A stretch of 64,000 nucleotides of DNA from Mortierella sp. BCC40632. Its lineage: Eukaryota; Mortierellomycota; Mortierellomycetes; Mortierellales; Mortierellaceae. The stretch spans positions 983,501 through 1,047,500 of the forward strand of contig WAEK01000009.1 of the NCBI GenBank assembly GCA_011634665.1. The letters are read 5' to 3'. The position numbers and the translations under genes were made by a program. Below are positions 14,033-24,994 of this stretch, one piece after another (within the stretch, counting starts at the first letter, position 1; every line of letters begins with the position of its first letter). Below the pieces are notes generated by a model. The model had not been told where the DNA came from. It saw only the letters and a program-made list of their open reading frames with translations, and did not search any database.

Positions 14033-15518
14033 GGAGTCGAGGTAGTAATAGGGGTAGGGATGGGAAGGGGATCGGGAAGAGAGATTGCTCGAAAGGCGTG
14101 CAAAACGATGTGGGTCAAAAAGGGGAAGGGGGGAAGAGTAAAAGGTGAGAGGAAGAAAGAAAGAGAAGAAAGAGAAAGAAAAGAGAAAGGAAAGAAGAAA
14201 ATGTTGTTGGTTTACAGCAAAGAGAATAAAGGGGAGGACAAGAAGGACCGATGAAGGCCTGTGCCTGTTCGCGCCAAAGGATAGGACTTGTGAGTGACCC
14301 CGGTAATCATACACCAGCCAGAGTATTTGGGACTAGGGCGAACATGGAGGGGCGTTGGGACATTGAGGGCTGGAGATTGGGGGCGAGTCGGGCCATGCGG
14401 GCTGCTGCCGATGCGAGAGGAGACAAAGGGAGAATGCATGCACGTAAACAAGTAGGAAAAAGCGAAGGGCGGGTGACCAACGAGCGGCTGACCCGCGCCC
14501 ACATGCCGCTCTCAACTTTGACTCTTTCCAGGGTTGCTGGGGAAGAGTCCGGGTCGTCCTGGCTGCCTGTCAGCCATGGCAATTGCTCAGCTCTAATTGC
14601 GGACACTTTTTTTTTTTCGCCGCAGCAACAAGGGCCCTGGACATGTCACTGCTATTAGGATGGTCAACGGCTGTCTGCAAGCGAGCCCAATGCAATGCAT
14701 TTGGGGTGAAGGCCACGTTCCAAAATAAAATAAAAAAGAATGCATGCCAAGCAGCATACCCATCAAAGTACTTGTGCTTCGGACCAACCACAGGGAGAGA
14801 GAGACACAGTTAAGGTCGGCGACCTGGCCGCAGGAGAGGATCTTTTCAGGATCTGCCTTCCTTTTGGCACTGAACTGCAGCGGACAAACTCGGACTGTGT
14901 AACATGGTAACTGCACGACGCGTCGAAGGAGGAAGGGGGGAGGGGGGCGAGCAGTGTAGGATTGGGCTATGTGAGGCGGAGCAAAGGCTTTGGACGATTG
15001 GTGGATGGGAGGCTGAGAAAGAATAGAAAGACGTGGGTGCTCTTTGGTTGCACCACTCTATGACAGGTCTCGTCATATCGATCAACCTGACAGAGTCGGA
15101 GAATCATGGCTAGAATGGGCCATGATTCGGTAATAGTATGACTGTGTGGAAAGACGGACTGACTGACTGAACACGACCGTGCGGCGGGGCACGAAGTGGG
15201 GAGAGGGGGAGTGCTCACAGGCAAGAACTCACTTGACTCATGTGACTGCCAACTGTTAGTTCAGCCTCTGTTCCTCTCGCTGGTTCTGTGTCGCTGGCAC
15301 GGAGCTTATCGCAGACTAGTATTTGAACGAGCGTGTTTTCTTCATCCGTCCTCTCTTCTTCTTCTCTTCCTCACCTACTCTCTCTCAATCTCTTCAGCAA
15401 CTCCTTCCCCTACCTGCTACTTGCCTGTCCGCTGGATCCGGACTTTTTCCAGGAGATCACTACCTACCCACCATTAACAGGACTTTTGCCAACCAGACAG
15501 CCTAAAACGCTCCAGAAC
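14033..15518. promoter_or_regulatory. Divergent intergenic region Ser-rich protein / ILV1
   Basis: No gene supported in 1.5 kb between two divergent starts. The ILV1-proximal end (15330-15518) is pyrimidine-rich and stays open in the ILV1 frame. No clear Gcn4-type TGACTCA element: TTGACTCA occurs near 15233-15240, which overlaps that core and is worth noting for an amino-acid biosynthesis gene. Confidence 0.5.
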
Positions 15519-17408
15519 ATGTCGCCTTCTACTCCTGCACCACAGCCCGAGGCGCTCAGCGCCGCATCATCCGAGGTTCTCAAGGCAGCTGCAGGCGCAA
15601 CGTCGCCCACACTCTATGTACCTCCCTTCGTCCGCTCCGAGAGCCCTTCGCCCGGATCGCCCGGATCGCCCAGATCAACTCACTCGTCCACGGACAACCA
15701 CCCCCCAGGCAGCCAGATCAACGATCCAGATTACCTCCGGATGATCCTTACCGCTCGCTGCTATGACATTGTCAAACAGTCGCCATTGACCCATGCTGTC
15801 AACCTTTCGGGCAGGACTCAGAACCAGATCTACTTGAAGCGAGAGGATCTTCAGGATGTCTTTAGTTTCAAGATCCGAGGCGCCTACAACAAGCTCGCTC
15901 ATTTGTCCGAGGAAGAGAAACGCCGAGGTGTGATTGCTTGCTCGGCCGGAAATCATGCCCAAGGTGTTGCTCTGGCAGCCAAGACCATGGGCATCAAGGC
16001 CACCATCGTCATGCCCACACCCACACCCGAGATCAAGTCCAGGAACGTTCTCCGTCTCGGTTCCACCGTGATCTTGCATGGCAAGAACTTTGATGAGGCC
16101 AAGGCAGAGTGCGAACGGTTAACGGAACTCGAGAATTATACCAACATTCCACCCTTTGATGACCCCTATGTGATTGCCGGTCAGGGAACCATTGGTGCCG
16201 AGATCTTGAGACAGCATAACTTGGGAGAGATTGATGCCATCTTCTGTGGTGTTGGAGGTGGTGGATTAATTGCTGGCATTGCAGCCTATGTCAAGCGGGT
16301 AGCACCCCATATCAAGATCATTGGTTGCGAAACGCACGATGCGAATGCCATGACGGAAAGTTTACGGGCTGGCAAGAGAGTTCTCTTATCGGATGTCGGA
16401 CTTTTTGCAGATGGAGCGGCTGTCAAGCTTGTAGGAGAAGAGACGTTCCGACTCTGTCAAAGCTTTGTGGACGAGATGGTCGAGGTGACGAACGACGAGG
16501 TAAGGTTATTTCTAAAGGGTTCTTATCGCAATGACACATAATCAAGGGGAGAGAGGGGGTTTTCTTATTTTCTTTTTTCTTTTTCTTCCGAAACGAAACG
16601 AGAAAAAAAAAACAACCAAAACCAAATATGCTCATATATCCAAAACATTCTTTGTTACACGTGCCATCTCTAGATCTGTGCGGCCATCAAGGACATTTTT
16701 GAAGATACCCGCTCGATTGTCGAGCCTGCTGGTGGATTGGCCGTGGCTGGATGCAAAAAGTGGCTTCGTGAACACGGTCACTCGGGCAAGACCTGCGTCG
16801 CCGTCACCTCAGGCGCCAACATGAACTTTGAACGACTCCGCTTCGTAGCAGAGCGTGCCTTGCTCGGTGAACAAAAGGAGGCCCTCCTCAGCGTCGTCAT
16901 TCCCGAGAAGCCCGGTGCTTTCTTGAAGCTCTACAAACACATTCATCCCTTGATGGTCACCGAGTTTTCGTACCGATATGCACCTGGTCGAAGTGCTCAG
17001 ATCTACATGTCCTTCCTTTGTCAGGACCGCAAACGAGAGGTCCCCAAGATTTTGGCCAACATTGCACAGGAGGATATGCAGGGATGGGACATTAGCGAGG
17101 ACGAGATGGCCAAGAGCCATGCTCGGTATATGATTGGAGGTCGATCCAAGGCCGAGAACGAACGTATGATCCGATTCGAATTCCCCGAGCGTCCTGGCGC
17201 ATTACTTCAGTTCTTGGAGGGACTGCATGCAGAGTGGAATGTGTCCCTATTCCATTACCGTAACCACGGATCCGACATGGGCAAGGTCCTAGCAGGTCTC
17301 CAGGTTCCCGAACAGGACAGTGAGGAATTTGCAAAGTATCTTTCCAACCTGAACTATAACTGGGTCGAAGAGACCAACAACCCACTGTACAGACAATTCT
17401 TTTGTTAA
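15519..17408 (+). CDS. ILV1: Threonine deaminase (threonine ammonia-lyase, biosynthetic)
   Basis: Two exons (15519..16499, 16674..17408; GT-AG) give 571 residues. It converts threonine to 2-oxobutanoate, the first step of isoleucine synthesis. The fold type II PLP domain shows the PLP lysine in [10 protein letters not shown], the SAGNHAQG phosphate/substrate loop and the [13 protein letters not shown]-phosphate loop. Two ACT-like regulatory domains follow ([13 protein letters not shown] and [13 protein letters not shown]), as in enzymes inhibited by isoleucine and activated by valine. The enzyme is mitochondrial in yeast, but the ATG-started N terminus is acidic/Pro-rich and not a presequence. 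The frame is open upstream to at least 15333 without an ATG. AATAAA at 17511-17516 is a likely poly(A) signal. Confidence 0.96.
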
Positions 17409-17752
17409 AGCAAGAAAGGGAGAGAGAGGAAGAGTCCAAAGAACAACACGTTCATAGTGTTCATTATACCGCATCCTTTTTCTGCATTCATCCTGTATCA
17501 ACAACAGTCTAATAAACCAAAACTACATAAAACAAGCATGGTTGTTCTTGATTTTTCCTCTTTCCTTCATCTATCCTTGGGCGACCCATTTAACTGACTA
17601 TGTTGATCAGCTACCATTTTTGGATCCCCGTATCGAGGGCATGGACCGGTTCAGGTAAGAATACTGAGAAGAGGATGGAAGAGAAATCTTTTGTTCTTTC
17701 ATTTTTCATCTATCTATCTATCTATATATATATCTATCTGTCTATCTCTTCA
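17409..17752. other. Convergent 3' region ILV1 / lipoate ligase
   Basis: No gene seen. It holds the ILV1 poly(A) signal AATAAA (17511-17516) and a CTAT microsatellite at about 17708-17748, abutting the ligase stop codon. Confidence 0.6.
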
Positions 17753-18698
17753 CTATAACTTCTCCTTGAGCCACTGGACAACATCCATGAGTTTCTTGCC
17801 AGCATCCATTGGTGCAAAGACCTCGGGGGCTTCGTATTTGATCCGCTCTACAGCCAAATCTACACCCTTCTCATCATATCTTTGACCTTCCAGACCGATA
17901 CCAAGGGCGGTCAGGGCAAGTGTTTGAGCGTTTGTATCGTTATCTTGCGCGTCAACATTGGCCTCGACAATCAGACCTTCTTTAGAGTGTATCCTTATGT
18001 CCTATTAAAAGTTCATCCGGCATAATTAAAAAAAAAAAAAAAAAAAAGAAAAAAAGAAATGGCACCACATTATGAATGTCAATCCCAAGAGAGACTTGTG
18101 AGAGGGCTCACTTCCCTCATCATGACCACAACAATAGACAGCGGACAGCAAAAGACTTACAACGGTGCCCCAAGAAAAGGTGTTCTCAATTTGATATGTA
18201 AATTCGGGCGTTTGACCATACATCCATTCCCAGGTTCTAGACTCATCTCGAACCTTTTCCACCATGGGCAAACTCTTGATCAAAGCCTCGTCGACTACAA
18301 TCGGTTCACCTTCTAGATTGTTCCGCCAAGTATCATATGCATAGCGTCTCAAGAATTCTGTCCGAGCAGCTTCACAAAACGAGAGATGATCAATGGTCAA
18401 GGAGGAATCTCGAAGTCGGGCCACGGGGGATCGGACCGAGGCGACACCCTTGGTGACCAATGTGGATTTGTCGTTTTTGAGGTATTGGCCCAATGAACTC
18501 AGGTCTGTATCGATCAACATGGTTCCGTGGTGGTAGGACCGATGCTGAATCAATTTGAATGCAGAACCTGAAATGTGGATGGGCAGGAAAAATAAAGAAA
18601 GAAAGAAAGAAAAGGAGCGAGAAGATGAATAGTGTCGCGCGTTAAAAACCCTTTGTCATTTCAAGCAACGGATCATTCATAGGCCAATGCAAAAGTGA

Positions 18699-18739
<41 letters not shown>

Positions 18740-19877
18740 AACTTATCTTTTTGCCATCGAGGACAATGTCGTGTCGTTCGTTGACCGTGCTTGGAATATC
18801 GAGATCATTGAGAGCGCGAGAAATCAGTTCCACGTTGGTTCTACGATCAAACACCTCTCTAGGCATCATGATCGAGTAATTTGTATTGCCCATGTCCTGC
18901 TCCACAGAAAAAGAAGAAAGGAAGTTCAAAAAATTAGATAATATCTGGGAACTACTTTGCTTTGACAAAGTGATAGCAGATAAAAAAAAAAAAAAAAAAA
19001 ATCTTACATGATATACCGTGCCGCCACCACTTCTGCGTCGAACTAGCGCGATCCCATCCTTTTCCATGAGCTTCAAGTTGCATTCTTTCCAAGGATTCTA
19101 TTTAGTCAAGAGTCATCCAATTGAAAAAAAAAAAAAAAAGAGAATCAGCGGATGGATCCACTTTATGATCTGCTGTTGTTTGTTTTGTCGGGTCCGAGAG
19201 AGAAGGTGCGTTGGTTTCTTAAGTTTTACCTGGTTCCTGCCAATGATGACCGATTTCGAGTTGCGATAGAGAAAGAGGATATATGTCTGCGGATCCGAAT
19301 TCCTGAAGAGCCTACAGATAGAAAAGAAAGAAGAGAGAGAAGTATCAGTTGAACTGTCCAAAAGTATGAAGAAACCTCTGGAAGAAGAAGACAGAACAAG
19401 TACCATTCTTCAAAGGCCAGATTGGTCCATGGATCGCTAATCTTGGAGATATAAGTCTCGACCTGTTTAAACCCAATCATGTCCAAGGAGTCGCCCTCAA
19501 CGATTAGTCCTCTCTCTTTCTCGTCTCCCTTTCTCTCTTACTGCCCTTTTTTTTTTTCCGTCCGCTCAACCCCATTGTTGTCAAAAAACAAGGACCCGGC
19601 TTGCCTTGTAGGTGCCCTGAACATTCTTGGTCGAGGGTGAAGTCACAACACCGAGCTTAGTGGTCGGTGTTGCAGCAACGGAATCCTTTTTCGGAGAAGT
19701 TGAATGAAAGAATGCTGTCCTCCCGAGTCCATCCAATTGTAGTCCTGACTTGTAAACATGCCTGGCCAGGACAGTTGTTGCGGCAGGAACAAATGTTGAC
19801 AGGCATGCGGATGAGCGGCCACTCAAGAAGCCATGACTTCTGAGCAATGGCACTGACAACATGCGATGAGGAACCAT
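17753..19877 (-). CDS. AIM22: Mitochondrial lipoate-protein ligase (LplA/Aim22/LIPT1 type)
   Basis: Seven exons (19877..19605, 19495..19404, 19311..19230, 19097..19008, 18896..18743, 18567..18161, 18001..17753) sum to 448 residues. The N-terminal 60 residues form a matrix presequence (Arg/Ser/Leu-rich, FHSTS). Family motifs follow: ISDPWTNLAFEEW, the lipoyl-AMP site RRRSGGGTVYHD, NTNYSIM, then DGKKI and HRSYHHGTML, and a C-terminal LplA accessory domain (TPEFTYQIE, EGLIVEANVD). It attaches or transfers lipoate to E2 and H proteins. Intron 1 starts with GC (AAG|GCAAGC). The exon 5/6 junction is uncertain: the only canonical donor gives KISSAF where the family has KISGSA. It converges with ILV1 and is head-to-head with the MULE gene. 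Confidence 0.9.
18706..18734. repeat. GA microsatellite in lipoate ligase intron 5
   Basis: About 14 GA units, lying immediately after the problematic donor of exon 5. Confidence 0.9.
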
Positions 19878-20055
19878 GAAAAAGTAACGATTATGTGGAG
19901 CAACTCTGGAAGCAGAACAAATAGAGTGTCCTTATGTTCCAACCCCACAAGGTCGGCATTTTTTAAATTCTGTTACGTCACTTCAAGGACAAAAGTCCAT
20001 CGCCCACCCATACTCACAATCACTCCTTCCATCACTTCCCTCGCGTCCCATAAGA
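19878..20055. promoter_or_regulatory. Short divergent promoter lipoate ligase / MULE gene
   Basis: 178 bp between two start codons. It contains GTTACGTCAC at about 19973-19982, a CRE/ATF-like TACGTCA core. No terminal inverted repeat is evident. Confidence 0.45.
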
Positions 20056-23000
20056 ATGGTCAAGTCTCGCATCCAAAGCGAGCTGCCAGCCGAGACAATG
20101 CCCCACACCATTGAAGACACTGTTCGAATAAACAACGAAAAGGAAGCTGCTGAGATCGAGATGCTTGTCGTTAGTAGTCTGCGGAAGCTGGTAAGCCTCC
20201 CTTGCCTTTGCCTTGGATTGAATGAAGAGGATGATACACCTTCATCGGTCTGGTAATCCATATTTCTCTCCCTTTAGGCCGCCCTTTTCGAGAGCGAATC
20301 AAGTCTAGACTTTCATGATGATTCTAATAGCACCGAAAGCCCTGACCCTGCCGATGAATGTAGCATTAGTCCGGAAGAAAAAGACATGGGCAGTTCTGAG
20401 GAACGCGAGGCCGATCCCGCTGAAGATGAAATATGTGAGGTCGAGGCTGATACAGGCTCGATTGATTCCATCTTCGACATTGCGCCCAAGATAGCTATGG
20501 CAGAAGGGACGCCGATTGAGGTGAGTAAGCGTAATACTCGACTACCTTGGCCCCTCGTTTCAATACGACCGTACACTGAAAAGACCTAATAAAAAACAAC
20601 TGCTTCCGCTAATTCTTCAGCGAATGCAAAAACAAATATCTGAAGACTTGCACGAGTTTGCGCTAAAGAAGATTCAGGAAAAATTGTTAAAGGATGATTT
20701 CATTCAACAAGAAGGACTTCATGTTACAGACAAGGTAGCTCACTTCACGATAGCCGCCGACAAGTACGGGGAATGGCTACAACAACATCAGGCCGAGATA
20801 TCTACCAACTTTGTCCAGGTGAAGAGTGCTTACAAGTATGTCAGTGAGGAGAAGAAAGGAGACACGCGGTCGTACCTGCAATGCCAGTGTGCCGGCCAAA
20901 AGCGAGTCATCAAAGGCAGGAAGCTCGGAGGAAAGTCTGGGAAGCCTAGAGTCCGCAAACAGAGCATTAGGAAAGGATGTCAATCAAAAATTCGGGTCAT
21001 TACTCAAAAGGTACCTGGAACAGATGGGACAAGTCAAACTGTATGCCAGATTGCCTATCGTTTCGGCCATAATCACGACGTGGGAAGCTTTACTGGCCTG
21101 GGAACTCGCCAAAAGTCTGCTGCTATCAAGGAGACTATTAGGAAGCTTATTCTGGGGGGCTCAACAATCTCTATGGTGATGAATCAACTCACAATGGAGC
21201 ATGACAAGTTTATGCAGGTCATGCGAGCAAAAGACCGCTTCTCTCGCGACGACTTTATTACATACGACGATGTCTACAACATCTGGCATTCCGTAATGGC
21301 CAAAAAGATGAGGAAAGACAAAGACCCCGTGCTATCATCAATGAAGTGGATGGAGGAGCTTGAGCATGACGGCGGGTTCACCTACTACGACAAGGAGGAC
21401 CGAACCAGTGGCCTCTACTTTGGGTTCGCCACAATGTGGCAAATGACACAGTTGAAGGCGCATGGAAGAACCATCTGCTTTGATGGGACTCATGACATTT
21501 TCGGGTACTGTGCATACGTGCGATTCTTTGACTGTCAGCTAGCTCTCCTTCTTGAGCCAGAGCACTTATATGCGGTACTTCTGTGTGCATAGGCAAAAGA
21601 CCAATCTTTTTTTCACCCTCGTCGTCAAGAATACGAGTACAGGATTCGGGGTTCCAGTGGCATTCCTCTTGACAAAGACAACAGAGAACTCTACCCTCGT
21701 TGGATGGCTAAGGGCCCTTCGAAGCAAGATGACTGAAATCTTTTCCTCGCCTGGCAGCTTGTACACATACAAGCCGAACGCTGTGATAACGGATCAAGGC
21801 AACGTTGAGATTCTGGCAATCAAGACGGCTTTCGCAGAAAATCACGTCCCCATTTTCTTCTGCGCTTGGCATGTGTATCGTATTTGGGAACGCGAGGCTA
21901 GAACTCGTTTGAGTGGCATTTCCCACCTTCCTGTGGAGCAGAGAAAAGCTCTGAGGGATGAGGTAGGCGTCGCTAAGATGCCTTTTGGTACTTTCCTAGT
22001 GCTATTGGCCACTAACATACCTTGCTCTCTGTGATAGGTGGTTGCCGAGCTTCGCATGATCCAGAGAGAGCCTACTCACTCAAAAGCCATGTTGCGTATT
22101 CAAGAGTACCGAGAAAAATGGAAAGAACAGACCGATCTAATACACTACCTGAACAAGCGATATTTTGGATCAGAGCAAGATGAGGATGTCGCCCGGATTC
22201 AGAGCCCTTGGATGCTATGCTATCGACAGGAAGTTTCGTACTCGTCCATAGACACAAACAACTTTATTGAGTCCTGGCACAACATCCTCAAGCGACATTT
22301 CTTCCGAGATCGGCATCAGCGGCGCCCAGACACCGTCATTTACATCCTGGCTTTCATGGCTGTCCCCCACTTTCAGCAAAAGTGTATCCGTGGTATCATG
22401 AAATCAGGTCGCATGAACCCTGCGCAGAAGATTGAGGCGCGCTTCAGAATTGTGGCCGAAAAACACATTCAAACAAGAGAGTCTTATGGATTTGTTGGTG
22501 AACCAATGACGCAGATCAATGATACATTGCTTCGAGTGGAGTCTTTTACGGCAGAAGGGACGACTTATGACATTCAGATCGATTTTAGTAGACTGGCGTT
22601 TGGCGAGATCATCAGCTGTACATGTCCATATTTCCGTATGAATGCCAGTTCCTGCAAGCATATAGCCCTCGTCATGATTCAAATACCAGAGCTACAGTTA
22701 CGATGCGATGACATTTATTCTCAAGATCAAGTTGACAGGCCGGACAACAAACGCTCATTGTTGGATGCAGCTCATAACGATTACCTGGAGTATATGGACC
22801 ATATCAACGATCCAGAGCCGGAGCCTAGGTCAAATTCTCGATCCATCAATTTCCAGCGTCTTGGCACCCTTTTGCCCCTCCTAGATAAAGATGTTCCCCA
22901 GGCAGGTGAAGAAGCGATAGATGAGACTCTAGCAAGACTGGTCCGCTTAGTCGAAGAGCATACTCAGCTGAAGTTCAAGAGGCAGCGACAGAAATACTAG
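20056..23000 (+). mobile_element. MULE-type transposase-derived gene with SWIM zinc finger
   Basis: Five exons (20056..20190, 20278..20520, 20621..21504, 21593..21962, 22038..23000), all GT-AG, join in phase to 864 residues without a stop. After an acidic N terminus comes a FAR1/WRKY-GCM1-like zinc module at about residues 205-280 (CQC...GCQSKIRV...FGHNHDV). Then come the DDE transposase core (ICFDGTHDIFG for the first Asp, AVITDQGNVE for the second, NNFIESWHNILK for the Glu) and a C-terminal SWIM finger (CTCPYFRMNASSCKH). This is the Mutator/MULE architecture. Intact catalytic residues with four introns fit either a recent element or a domesticated FAR1-like regulator. No TIRs or target-site duplication were found, which leans toward domestication. 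Confidence 0.88.
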
Positions 23001-24079
23001 ATTACTGTAATCAATAAACGTCTGCGTAGGAGCGACTGCATCTCAAACCCTCTGTTCCCTCGTCTCTTAACGCTAACTCAGCCTAAGAAGTCCCAATACC
23101 TTTCTTAGGCGACTTTAAAGAATGATGATTGACATCATTTTTTCTTTATTCAGTCCCCCCAGATCTTGGCCAATTCCTATCTAAAGGCACGAGTTATTAA
23201 CTGGAAGGATAGAAAATGCGTCTAGCTAATGTCCGGGGCGAGTAAGTAGGCAATTTTGGGCGAAACAGCAGCTACTCTATGGTAGTATCTTGACTTGAAA
23301 GGATTTTTGACGTCCATCACGGGCTTCAAATCGCATTTTCTCCTCAACCAGCTAAGCAATCTCAGAGATAATGGTATTTATGAGTTCTCTAGACTCTACT
23401 CTAATACTTTTGTTAATGAAGTATGAAGAAAAAAAGAAGTTCTGAATATCAATAATTGATTGAACAAAAAGTGCACTTTTTTGATTTCTAGTCAATAGAC
23501 TATTTTGCTAGACGTGTCCCTCAACCCAGTTTTTTTTGTCCAGGGGAGATCCATACTTTTCTCTCCACCTGAAAAATTTACATAGACGGGTGTAAAAAAA
23601 AATCATCTCTACAATATCTCTTTAGGACTCAACATCTAAAAATCCACTCCCAAGGGTACTTCACTTAGAGACAACTGCTGGAATAGTACCTTCACCTTTG
23701 ACTATGCGTTAGGTGAACGCTGATTGGCTATCTGATACCCATTGATTTTACTTAGAAAAAGTCAAATTTTGGAGGGAGGGTGGCGGATGGCTTGGGGATG
23801 GGTTGGAACATAAGGACTCTCGAACAAATACAGCACAGGCACCAAGAAAGATAGATAAAAAAAAAAAAAAAACTCTAATTGTCACAGCCACCTCTTTGTC
23901 CTGTTCTCCCCGTCTTCTCTCTCTCTCTCTCACCTCCCTTTTCGCCGAGGTTCGGGTCGACTTTCTCACGGCTCTTTCTCCTTCTCCACACACACACGCA
24001 CGCGCACAAAAGAGTCCTCGTTTGATTCTCCTTTTAGTTTTTTTTTTTTTTCAAAAAAAAAAAAAAGCCTAGCACTTGA
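23001..24079. other. Convergent intergenic region MULE gene / PP2C
   Basis: No gene. AATAAA at 23013-23018 is the probable MULE poly(A) signal. An inverted repeat GCCTAAGAA/TTCTTAGGC lies at 23081-23089/23102-23110. A perfect 16-bp palindrome centred on GTGCAC lies at 23466-23481. The stretch is more A/T-rich than its surroundings. Confidence 0.6.
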
Positions 24080-24940
24080 TTATTTCAAATCAACAAAGTC
24101 ATCTCGCTGGTCCGAGTCTGGTAGTGGAACCTTGTTGGCATTCTGGTTTCCGAAAAAGATGACAGTGACTATTGAAGCACAAAGGCAAATAAAAAGAAAA
24201 AGAAAAGAAAAAAAACGTTAGAGGTCTGTAAAAGATGAAGCAACAGTTTACAACAACAAAAGGCATTCCTGTCGTGTCGAACCTGTAATGTCATCTCGGT
24301 AATATCGGCTCATGGGCGAAGGAATCGAAAGCGTAGCTGCCAGCCTATCCTCGTCTGCTCCACCCAATGCATTCCTAACCAAATGGGTTGACGCATTCGA
24401 CGCGTCCTTGAACGTAAATCGTCGGATCTGGCTGCCAGGTCCCTTGGGTGCCATATTGACCGGGGTCAACTCTTCCTCTTCATCATCATCCTCTGGAGGT
24501 GGAAGTCCCAATTTCGTCGCCAATGCCTTTCTAGCTTCTCTCAGCTTGGCCTTGTACTTCAAAATCTCTTCTCGGTCCAAGATAGTAGTCTCGTGGCCAG
24601 TCTTGCCATCCAATAGGTCACCCACCAACTGGATCACTTCGTCCGTCGTCAGCTTATCCCACAATCCGTCCGTGGCCATCACTAGGAACTGATCCTCAGG
24701 TCGAATCTTGTGATGTCGGACCACGGGTTTAGCAGTGACATAAGGTGGCGTGTTGTAGTGGCGATGGGGCTGGCGATAGGACGGGAAGAGTTGAAAGACC
24801 TTCTCCTGGATCTCCTTGCTCCACTTGTATCGCGCATCTCCAAAGGCTCGCGTGGGTTCTAAAGGGGTGGTTCATGGGAGAAGAGAGGAAAATAAATAAA
24901 TAAAAGACAGAACGAAATGAGTTAGTGGAGTTTGTTCTGG

Positions 24941-24994
<54 letters not shown>

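Noticed and set aside
19878..23750. Terminal inverted repeats bounding the MULE gene
   Set aside because: I compared the 178-bp 5' flank with the 3' flank and saw no matching inverted ends; a short or degenerate TIR cannot be excluded by eye.
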